Part shown: one piece after another, positions 1 through 6,027 of the stretch
Position numbering within the stretch: position 1 is the stretch's first letter
Layout of the letters: each line of letters begins with the position of its first letter
DNA from: Planctomycetota bacterium
GTDB taxonomy: Bacteria > Planctomycetota > PUPC01 > JACPCR01
Direction of reading: 5' to 3'
Length of the DNA stretch: 14,852 nt
Assembly (NCBI GenBank): GCA_030740295.1
Contig: JASLXP010001089.1
Span: 1-14,852, forward strand
The notes under the pieces: generated by a model
Seen by the model: only the letters and a program-made list of their open reading frames with translations
Told to the model about the DNA's origin: nothing
Database searches by the model: none
Made by a program: the position numbers and the translations under genes

Positions 1-684
1 GACTTCTTGCCTTTCGGCGGCATCCAGACCTGGGCCTGGGGTGATGAGCCTCCGATCATCCACCCAACAATTCTGAACCCGTCAACAACGCAGGCATGGG
101 GCATGGACACGGCCCGAAACTGCGCGAGCTACAACTGGGGACTTTTCGGCGCGGGAGCAATGGTGCCGGATTTCAAATTCAGGACCGGGCTTGACGCGGG
201 TGGGGCCTCGTTCATGTTTGCTCGCTACGACCAGCTCTGGCGATTCATCGTGTTGACGGATGCGAGCACGTTCATCCTCGAGTTCGGCAATCAGGGCGAA
301 AGAGTCACCACCTGGACACTCAACTGGTTCGAGCCCACCGAGGTCCGGATCGGCGAAGGGGAAGTCTCGTTTCAGAATCGAACTGCTCGCATCTATTCGA
401 CGGCGACCGCTCCGGAACTGAAGACTGTTCCCGATAAGTATGAGGAAGCCGACGTGCAAATCCTCGAATACAAATGCGGTGATGGACCTGTCGCGTTTGT
501 TTTCTCTGATGGGTCATTCGAGTTTCTCGATGATCTCGATTTGCAGAATGGCCAGTTCAGATTCAGTGATTCGTCGGGCACATACCGGGCCGAGATCGAT
601 GGGAGATTCTTCGGCGAGAATCAAGGCTCGATATCTCTGAGCCGTGGGGAACTGTTCGAGGCTTCAAGAGTGGTGCGGGAATGA
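1..684 (+). CDS. C-terminal part of an unrecognised protein (5' end outside window)
   Basis: The reading frame is open from the first base of the window, so the true start lies upstream; the TTG at 7 is probably internal. About 227 codons are visible, ending in TGA at 682-684. The visible part is rich in aromatic residues, glycine and alternating hydrophobic/polar segments, which suggests an all-beta domain such as a C-terminal beta-sandwich of a secreted or carbohydrate-active enzyme. That is a fold impression only. I see no membrane segment, no catalytic motif and no family I can name. The gene converges on the CvpA-like gene, with 127 bp between their stops. Codon use looks ordinary and fairly G+C-rich, so it reads as a genuine gene. 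Function unknown. Confidence 0.75.
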   Translation, partial: DFLPFGGIQTWAWGDEPPIIHPTILNPSTTQAWGMDTARNCASYNWGLFGAGAMVPDFKFRTGLDAGGASFMFARYDQLWRFIVLTDASTFILEFGNQGERVTTWTLNWFEPTEVRIGEGEVSFQNRTARIYSTATAPELKTVPDKYEEADVQILEYKCGDGPVAFVFSDGSFEFLDDLDLQNGQFRFSDSSGTYRAEIDGRFFGENQGSISLSRGELFEASRVVRE

Positions 685-734
685 GGTTGGTAGCGGCCAT
701 GCTGTTCCCCAAAGAGATGAGGCATCGCACAGCA

Positions 735-756
735 CTTGCGTCACCGGACGCTCAAG
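735..756. terminator. Weak hairpin between convergent genes
   Basis: In the 127-bp gap between the convergent stops at 684 and 812, bases 735-742 pair with 747-756 (five G+C-rich pairs, a 2-nt bulge, then three more pairs) around a 4-nt loop. There is no T-tract on either side, so a role as intrinsic terminator is uncertain. Nothing else recognisable was seen in this gap. Confidence 0.25.
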
Positions 757-811
757 ACCCAAAGGTTGCTGAAAGAGCTTGCAGTTCGGCGCAAGATCAC
801 CATTGACGCCT

Positions 812-2176
812 TCACGGAACATACACTTCCACCAGACACCCTTTCGGTGGATCGGTACCCCTGAAATCTATCAGCAGGATCAGATGCGAGATCCCTTTTG
901 GAAGGGCCAGATCCGCCCTGGCTTTCTTATCGTCCTCCAGGACCTCTACCGGAAAACCGTTGAGCAGGACGGTTGTCTTGCCTTCGGTACGGCACTCCAT
1001 CTGAACAACTCGGCCGGTCCTTGATTCGAGCAGGGTTCCGGCCATGCCGATCTTTGTCTGGGGTAACCAGATCAGTGAGCCTTCGGATGCCACCTGCTTA
1101 CGCCAGCCATGCTTGGATTTCAGGCGGTCGTCGATCTGGGTCGTCGATTCTGCGGTGGAGGTGAGCCATTCGGCAGGGATGACTCTCTTGCGCCGCCGGC
1201 GATATTCCTCAACGCGACCACGAATCTCCATGAGGTCGATGTTGCGGATCACCCTGGTAATGTGATCGTCATCCATCAGATTCTTGATTGCCGGTTCCTC
1301 GCCGAGCTTATAGACCGCCGATATCGATCCCTCTGCCACTTCTTCGATGAGACCTAATACTCGGTCGTTATCCATGATGGCAACCATGGAAGGGTGATTC
1401 AAGAGCTGCATCAGTTCGGGGGAAGTGCTGATGACCCAGTGCTTCTCTGAATCAGAAAGATGGATGAGCTCGCGCACAGCCTTGAAACGACGGATGGCTT
1501 CCTTCGTGCCTGTTTTTTCTGCGATGTAATCCCGTGATTTCCTGAGCGCTCCCTCCAGATTTCGGAAGAGCCTGCTCTGGTTCTCAATCGCCTCGTCGAC
1601 ACTTTCGGGGCCATCGAGATCGGGAGGCAGCTCGCCGAAATCGGCCAACTCCTGCTCACTGATTGTGGGCGTTGCCTGTTCAGGATCGGTGGGCCCTTGT
1701 TCGCCAATCGGCGACAGCATGTGTTTGAACAAGAACGAGTGTTGCTTAAGCCCTTCCTGGCCAGCGGAGATCCCAGCCAGGTTCACCAGCAGGTCTGACA
1801 GCACGAATATCAGCCCATAAACGAGCAGCAGCGTTGCCGTGGAAAGGCTGCGATCGAGCCAGCCGGGCAGCCGGAGCCTGGCGTCCAGTCTTTCAACGAG
1901 CTCTGCTTCGTCGCGCTGGATGCGCCTGTTGAGCAGCCGCATTGACACAAAGTAACTTCCGATGCTAAGCACAGCATTCAGGCCGAGTACCAGGACCAGG
2001 TTGTCAAAAAGTAGAGGCAGGATAGCCGCCAGCAGAAGGAACAGCAGCGTGCTTGAAAGAACCGCAACGATGATGGCAACGACAGCGAGGATGTTGCGGG
2101 CGAGGTTCGCCTTTAGAATCCTCCAGGCCAACCATCCGAGGTAGAAAATGAAAAGCCCCTCAAACAGATACATCAT
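812..2176 (-). CDS. CvpA-like membrane protein with long cytoplasmic tail
   Basis: The frame also has an ATG at 2212, but 2176 is preferred: it has an AAGG sequence 7 nt upstream, and the 2212 ATG lies inside an inverted repeat with no Shine-Dalgarno sequence. Counting from 2212 (466 codons), hydrophobic segments lie at about 14-33, 38-70, 72-93 and 122-147, the four-helix layout of the CvpA family; the residues WLDRSL just before helix 4 resemble the family's conserved LDR.lG motif. From residue 150 on the protein is soluble: an acidic linker (about 165-210), a helical stretch (210-330) with repeats resembling STI1/DP-type segments (SPELMQLLNHP, then LMDDDHI), a basic patch (REGION 336-343, RRYR-type) and a C-terminal beta-rich part (370-466) that could be SH3-like. 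CvpA proteins are usually about 160-200 residues, so the tail is an extension. CvpA was first tied to colicin V production in E. coli; its molecular role is unclear. The family call is moderate, and the tail function is unknown. Confidence 0.6.
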   Translation of the reverse strand: MMYLFEGLFIFYLGWLAWRILKANLARNILAVVAIIVAVLSSTLLFLLLAAILPLLFDNLVLVLGLNAVLSIGSYFVSMRLLNRRIQRDEAELVERLDARLRLPGWLDRSLSTATLLLVYGLIFVLSDLLVNLAGISAGQEGLKQHSFLFKHMLSPIGEQGPTDPEQATPTISEQELADFGELPPDLDGPESVDEAIENQSRLFRNLEGALRKSRDYIAEKTGTKEAIRRFKAVRELIHLSDSEKHWVISTSPELMQLLNHPSMVAIMDNDRVLGLIEEVAEGSISAVYKLGEEPAIKNLMDDDHITRVIRNIDLMEIRGRVEEYRRRRKRVIPAEWLTSTAESTTQIDDRLKSKHGWRKQVASEGSLIWLPQTKIGMAGTLLESRTGRVVQMECRTEGKTTVLLNGFPVEVLEDDKKARADLALPKGISHLILLIDFRGTDPPKGCLVEVYVP

Positions 2177-2200
2177 GGCACGGCCTTGCCAGCAGTTGGG

Positions 2201-2227
2201 TTGTGCACCCATTCACGTGATGCACAA
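2201..2227. promoter_or_regulatory. 27-bp inverted repeat, candidate operator in divergent promoter region
   Basis: TTGTGCA (2201-2207) and its exact reverse complement TGCACAA (2221-2227) are separated by 13 bp that contain a second perfect palindrome, TCACGTGA (2213-2220). The half-site centres are 20 bp apart, about two helical turns, as expected for a dimeric regulator. The repeat lies between the divergent CvpA-like gene (start 2176) and the oxidoreductase gene (start 2262). The symmetry is seen directly; operator function is inferred. Confidence 0.4.
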
Positions 2228-2261
2228 TGAATTCTGATTCTAACCACCATTAATCATTCTC

Positions 2262-3242
2262 ATGGCAAAAAAGAAAATCAAACTCGCCCTTATCGGCTGC
2301 GGCGGGAACATGCGCAACGCGCACGTCCCCCGCATACAGGCAGATGGTAAAGTTGATCTCGTCGGCGTTGCCGATCCGGTCGAAGGCCAGGCACGTCTGT
2401 TGATGGAAAAATGGGGAAGTGAAATTCCCTGGTTCACCGATTTCAGAAAAATGATACGTGAGGCCGCGCCGGATGCGATTGCGATCAGTTCACCGCACTC
2501 CATGCATTACGAACAGGCGAGCCATTGCCTCAGAAAGGGACTGCACGTCTTGATAGAAAAACCACTGACGACGACATCAAGGCATGCCCGCTCGCTCATC
2601 AGCCTTTCAGAAAAACACAAACGACTGCTGGTCGTCAGCTATCAGCGGCACTTCCTCGCGCCGCACATGTTCGCAAGGGAACTCGTTCGTAAGGGAGAAC
2701 TGGGCGAAATCCGCGGCATCGTTTCGTATGTCACCCAGAACTGGGAAGGGGTCAAAGGCTGGCGGCTCGTACCTGAGCTGTCTGGCGGAGGGATGTTCAT
2801 GGATACCGGCAGCCACCTGGTCGCTGCCACGCTCTGGATCACCGGCCTGCAGCCGTCGGAAGTTTCAGCGCTCCTGGACAATGCAGGTCAAGACGTCGAC
2901 ATCAACACCGTGGTCAGCATCCGTTTCAAGAACGGCGCGGTCGGCACCCTCAACACTTTCGGCAATGCCAGCCGGCACGACGAGCGCGTCGCTATCCACG
3001 GCAATAAAGGCTGCCTGGTCTTCCACCTGCACCAGTGGGGGATCAGATCAGTCCTCCTCAACGATGAACCGATCGAGATCCCCAAACGCATCAGGGAATC
3101 GAGTCCGGATGCCGAATTCTTCAAGTGGATTCGCAACGGAGGCAAAGGCTACGAGCCGCCCGACTTTGCTCTGCAGGTCTCTCGTCTGACCGAGGCGGTC
3201 TACAAATCTGTTGCGGGGAAGAGGCCGGTGAAGGTGAGGTAG
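2262..3242 (+). CDS. Gfo/Idh/MocA-family NAD(P)-dependent oxidoreductase
   Basis: This 326-residue protein belongs to the family of sugar and inositol dehydrogenases and related enzymes. The N-terminal Rossmann fold (1-125) begins LALIGCGGNMRNAH (8-21), a form of the GxGxxG nucleotide-binding loop. It is followed by ADPV (37-40), SPHSMHYEQA (77-86) and the hallmark EKPLTTT (99-105), whose Lys100 is the usual catalytic lysine. The C-terminal alpha/beta domain has the typical GGGMFMDTGSH segment (175-185); Asp181 and His185 are the usual substrate-site residues. Length is normal for the family, and the motifs are intact. The substrate cannot be told from sequence. The ATG at 2262 starts just before the Rossmann strand, although no Shine-Dalgarno sequence is visible. 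It is a single-gene unit, divergent from the CvpA-like gene, with a terminator about 150 bp downstream. Confidence 0.93.
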   Translation: MAKKKIKLALIGCGGNMRNAHVPRIQADGKVDLVGVADPVEGQARLLMEKWGSEIPWFTDFRKMIREAAPDAIAISSPHSMHYEQASHCLRKGLHVLIEKPLTTTSRHARSLISLSEKHKRLLVVSYQRHFLAPHMFARELVRKGELGEIRGIVSYVTQNWEGVKGWRLVPELSGGGMFMDTGSHLVAATLWITGLQPSEVSALLDNAGQDVDINTVVSIRFKNGAVGTLNTFGNASRHDERVAIHGNKGCLVFHLHQWGIRSVLLNDEPIEIPKRIRESSPDAEFFKWIRNGGKGYEPPDFALQVSRLTEAVYKSVAGKRPVKVR

Positions 3243-3392
3243 CAGGAGACGGATGGTAATGGCAGTGTGATGGTGGGCTGCAGGAGTGGCACCACAGAGG
3301 ATTACGCACCCGGTATAGCCCGAACCGGGATTCTGGTACGACCCATCCAGCGTACGCCATTCCGCAACTGAAGAGCGATGAGATTCCACAAA

Positions 3393-3420
3393 AAAAGGCT
3401 GCGACGAAGCGCAGCCTTTT
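3393..3420. terminator. Bidirectional rho-independent terminator
   Basis: A perfect 11-bp stem (3393-3403 with 3410-3420, core GGCTGCG/CGCAGCC) closes a 6-nt loop. Read on the - strand, the G+C-rich core is followed by seven T residues, ideal to end the operon whose last gene stops at 3441. Read on the + strand, it is followed by TTTTCTT, so it can also end the oxidoreductase transcript (stop at 3242). The rest of the gap 3243-3440 holds only a small palindrome (cccggt 3309-3314 / accggg 3324-3329) and no gene. Confidence 0.85.
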
Positions 3421-3440
3421 CTTATCTCATGCGTTTCTTC

Positions 3441-4370
3441 TCAAGTGCCGGGCGGAATCATCACTTCAAAGCCTTCCGGGGTCTCAGGCTCTTGCCAGAG
3501 GCCAGGAAGCTCCACGGCTGTCTCGCCGGCTTCAATCTTGGTTCGGACCCCATTCGAGTCGATTACGGTAATCTGGCCAGTGACAACCGTGACTGTGGTG
3601 CCCATTGCAGACTGAACAAAATCCACTCCATCGCCCTTCTCCATAAGGACTTGTGTACCGCGAGTGGTTCGGGTCTGGGCGACTCCACTTACAACTCCCA
3701 ACGTGACCTTATCTGAAGACTTGTCGACCTGTGACGCCACTTCCACATCCTGTTTCAGGGAGGTGGTGAGATTCTTGGTTCTTACATCAATCATGCCGAC
3801 GAGGCTTTTGGTGGAGACGGTGTTCGAGGCTTTCTCGAATCCAATCGAGAGCTTTTTACCTTTCTCGATATCGGCAGATGTCTCCGTCTCACCAATCTGA
3901 TGTGTAAGAAGGCCAAGGTCAGCCGAGATCTCGATTCTACTATCGGATTTCACATCAAGGTCGACAAGAGTGCCCTTGACGGCGGCAACACCAGCCGGAG
4001 TCCGAAACATGGTACGCTGGCCCGGGAGTTTCTTGATATCGCTCTTGAGCGAGCCCTGGGAGACAGCGATTTCACGCTGGCGGCCGTTGAAAACAATCGC
4101 CATTGCCGTGGCCGGCGCCATGTCCACGCGGCTGCCGTCGGCGAACAGGATGGTGGCTTTGCCATTCTTGGCGGTTTTTATTTTGTCATTCTCAAAAAGC
4201 GGTGTGCGCTTGCGCTTTATGAGCTCAACTTTCCCGGTTTCCGCCCGCTTGACAGCGACGCCACCGGAGAATGTGGCAATTGATGCAACACGCCGTGCAG
4301 CCTCGACAGTGAAGATTGAACACAACGACACGGCGACTGTGAGAGCTGTAAACCTATACAAATTAGACAT
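3441..4370 (-). CDS. Secreted FecR-domain protein
   Basis: The 309-residue protein starts with a Sec signal peptide: a hydrophobic run at about 7-22 and probable cleavage after TVEA (21-24). The FecR domain follows: TPLFENDKIKTAKNGKA (56-72) and LFADGSRVDMAP (75-86), then the late motif FRTPAGVAAVKGT (122-134), a close match to the family's TPxxxxxVKGT pattern. A second beta-rich part (about 220-290) repeats the same flavour (SGVAQTRTTRGTQ), and the end is proline-rich. Classical FecR passes a siderophore signal through the inner membrane to a sigma factor. This protein has no internal membrane helix and no sigma gene beside it, so it is more likely an exported structural or sensing protein using the FecR fold. 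It is the last gene of the moxR operon, 101 bp after the ABC ATPase gene and 21 bp before a strong terminator. The Shine-Dalgarno sequence is weak. Confidence 0.85.
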   Translation of the reverse strand: MSNLYRFTALTVAVSLCSIFTVEAARRVASIATFSGGVAVKRAETGKVELIKRKRTPLFENDKIKTAKNGKATILFADGSRVDMAPATAMAIVFNGRQREIAVSQGSLKSDIKKLPGQRTMFRTPAGVAAVKGTLVDLDVKSDSRIEISADLGLLTHQIGETETSADIEKGKKLSIGFEKASNTVSTKSLVGMIDVRTKNLTTSLKQDVEVASQVDKSSDKVTLGVVSGVAQTRTTRGTQVLMEKGDGVDFVQSAMGTTVTVVTGQITVIDSNGVRTKIEAGETAVELPGLWQEPETPEGFEVMIPPGT

Positions 4371-4435
4371 TTGAAATGCTCGTCCCTGAGGAAACTTGAC
4401 ACCAGACTTTTGGAAGCGACCGACTTATAGCCCTG

Positions 4436-4461
4436 AAATGACGGATGGCAAAAGGTCATTT
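4436..4461. repeat. Small inverted repeat between the ABC ATPase and FecR-protein genes
   Basis: AAATGAC (4436-4442) and GTCATTT (4455-4461) form a perfect 7-bp stem with a 12-nt loop in the 101-bp gap, 10 bp after the ATPase stop on the - strand. It has no T-tract. It could be an RNA processing or stabilising hairpin, or a weak attenuator that sets FecR-gene expression apart from the rest of the operon, or it may be chance. Confidence 0.3.
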
Positions 4462-4471
4462 GAAGTTCTTT

Positions 4472-5989
4472 TTATCCTACAGCCATCTCCATGATCTCCT
4501 CTTTGGTGGCATTAGACAAGTCCGTAATCTCACCTGAGATACGCCCTTCGCGCATGACAAGAATGCGATCCGCCATCCCCAGCACCTCGGGCAACTCTGA
4601 GCTAATCATGAGGACGGCTTTTCCCTGCGCAACGAGTTCATTCATCAGAAGATAGATTTCATACTTGGCACCGACATCAATGCCCCGTGTGGGCTCATCA
4701 AAGATGACGACTTCGGAGTTGGCTTCAAGCCATTTTGCCAGGACGACCTTCTGCTGGTTTCCACCTGAGAGGTTCTTGGCAATCTGTTCCTGGTGAGGGA
4801 TCTTTATCTTGAGTTGCTCCACATAAGTGCCAAATGCCTGGCGTTCCTGCCGGGTATTCACGAAGCCAAAAGTGGAGAGCTTGAGCAGGTTGGGCAGACC
4901 AAAATTCGTCCGAACGGATTGGCCAAGAATCAGCCCCTGGCTCTTCCGGTCTTCCGTGAGCAGACAGATCCCAGCTCGAATGGCGTCACTCGGCTTGCCG
5001 ATACGAAGCTCTTTGCCGTCCAGTTTGATGCTCCCCGAATCTAAAGGATCGGCGCCAAATATGAGACGAGCGGCCTCAGTTCGACCCGCCCCGACGAGAC
5101 CGGTAAGCGCCAGGATCTCACCGCTCCGGATTTCGAATGAGACATCCCTCACCACTTGACCTCGTACAAGTCCCTGCACGGCCAACCGGACATCACCAGG
5201 CTCAGCCTGTTCCTTGGGAAACTCTTCTTCAAGAGCCCGGCCGACCATCATCTCAATCAGGCTGGAGCGAGTGACGTCGTTCACAGGCTTCGAGCCGACG
5301 AAATGCCCGTCGAGCATCACCATGACTCGATCTGCGATTTCGAAAATCTCATCCAGTCTGTGACTTATATAGATGACCCCGATGCCCTGGGATTTCAGGT
5401 CACGAATGATGGCAAACAGCGACTCGACCTCCTGCAGGGTCAGCGTCGCACTCGGCTCGTCCATAACTATGATTCGAGCATCTAATGAGAGCGCCTTTGC
5501 GATTTCGACCGCCTGCTGTTGAGCCACTGAGAGTCGATTGCACGGGGTTTCGGGATTTACCTTGACGCCCACGCGATCAAACAGAGCGGCCGCGTTCCGG
5601 TTTTCTTCTCTACGATTGAAAAATCCGCCTTTGGATTTCTCCCGGCCTAGAAAAATATTTTCACGCGCGCTGAGATACGGGACCAGATTGAACTCCTGAT
5701 AGATGACAGCCACCCCCGCATTCTGAGCATCGACTGGGTCATGAATCGTGATGCTCTTGCCATCGATGCGGATATTTCCGGAATCTGGAATGACCGCTCC
5801 GCTCAACGCCTTTATCAGCGTGCTCTTGCCCGCGCCGTTCTCGCCAAGTAGCGCCAGAACTTCTCCTCTTTCCAGACGTAGATTTACTTTGTCCAAAGCC
5901 CTGACTCCAGGGAAGGACTTACAGATCTGATTCATTTCGAGAAGCACGGATTCTTCCATTTTACTCGCTACACATAGTAAACCTGCCAT
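4472..5989 (-). CDS. Sugar-type ABC transporter ATPase, two fused ABC domains (RbsA/MglA-like)
   Basis: The 505-residue protein has the standard RbsA/MglA/XylG layout. ABC domain 1: Walker A GENGAGKST (49-57), Q-loop Gln98, signature LSVAQQQ (153-159), Walker B IIVMDEPS (173-180), His210. ABC domain 2: a degenerate Walker A GLVGAGRT (297-304, the family's usual form), signature LSGGNQQ (407-413), Walker B VVIFDEPT (427-434) and ISSELPEVL (462-470). All key residues are intact. Members normally drive uptake of ribose, galactose, xylose or similar sugars with a permease and a periplasmic binding protein, but neither gene is in this window. The gene starts 20 bp after the transglutaminase stop and is followed by the FecR-domain gene. 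ATG 5989 has AGAGG 7 nt upstream; a second ATG at 5959 (Met11, MEESVLLEM) is closer to the usual family N-terminus but has a weaker site. Family assignment is secure; the partner and substrate are unknown. Confidence 0.95.
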   Translation of the reverse strand: MAGLLCVASKMEESVLLEMNQICKSFPGVRALDKVNLRLERGEVLALLGENGAGKSTLIKALSGAVIPDSGNIRIDGKSITIHDPVDAQNAGVAVIYQEFNLVPYLSARENIFLGREKSKGGFFNRREENRNAAALFDRVGVKVNPETPCNRLSVAQQQAVEIAKALSLDARIIVMDEPSATLTLQEVESLFAIIRDLKSQGIGVIYISHRLDEIFEIADRVMVMLDGHFVGSKPVNDVTRSSLIEMMVGRALEEEFPKEQAEPGDVRLAVQGLVRGQVVRDVSFEIRSGEILALTGLVGAGRTEAARLIFGADPLDSGSIKLDGKELRIGKPSDAIRAGICLLTEDRKSQGLILGQSVRTNFGLPNLLKLSTFGFVNTRQERQAFGTYVEQLKIKIPHQEQIAKNLSGGNQQKVVLAKWLEANSEVVIFDEPTRGIDVGAKYEIYLLMNELVAQGKAVLMISSELPEVLGMADRILVMREGRISGEITDLSNATKEEIMEMAVG

Positions 5990-5992
5990 CGC

Positions 5993-6027
5993 AACGCCTC
6001 TTCTGCAGGTTAATTTGCAGAGGCGTT
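5993..6027 (-). promoter_or_regulatory. RNA hairpin over stop codon and next ribosome-binding site (translational coupling)
   Basis: On the - strand mRNA, AACGCCTCT (complement of 6019-6027) pairs perfectly over 9 bp with AGAGGCGTT (complement of 5993-6001). The 3' arm contains AGAGG, the Shine-Dalgarno sequence for the ABC ATPase start at 5989; the loop contains the TAA stop (6010-6012) of the transglutaminase gene. A ribosome finishing the upstream gene would melt the stem and free the site. Pairing is seen directly; coupling is inferred. Confidence 0.5.

Noticed and set aside
2213..2220. TCACGTGA as an isolated regulator site
   Set aside because: An 8-bp palindrome alone is common by chance; it is reported only as part of the larger inverted repeat.
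2584..3189. 201-codon frame on the + strand within the oxidoreductase gene
   Set aside because: A +1-type shadow of the Gfo/Idh/MocA gene; its product is Ser/Arg/Thr-rich low-complexity sequence.
3309..3329. Palindrome cccggt / accggg downstream of the oxidoreductase gene, considered as terminator
   Set aside because: Only 6 bp, no T-tract, and a much better terminator lies at 3393-3420.
3048..3389. 113-codon frame on the - strand between the terminator and the oxidoreductase gene
   Set aside because: More than half is antisense to the oxidoreductase 3' end; the rest shows no coding character.
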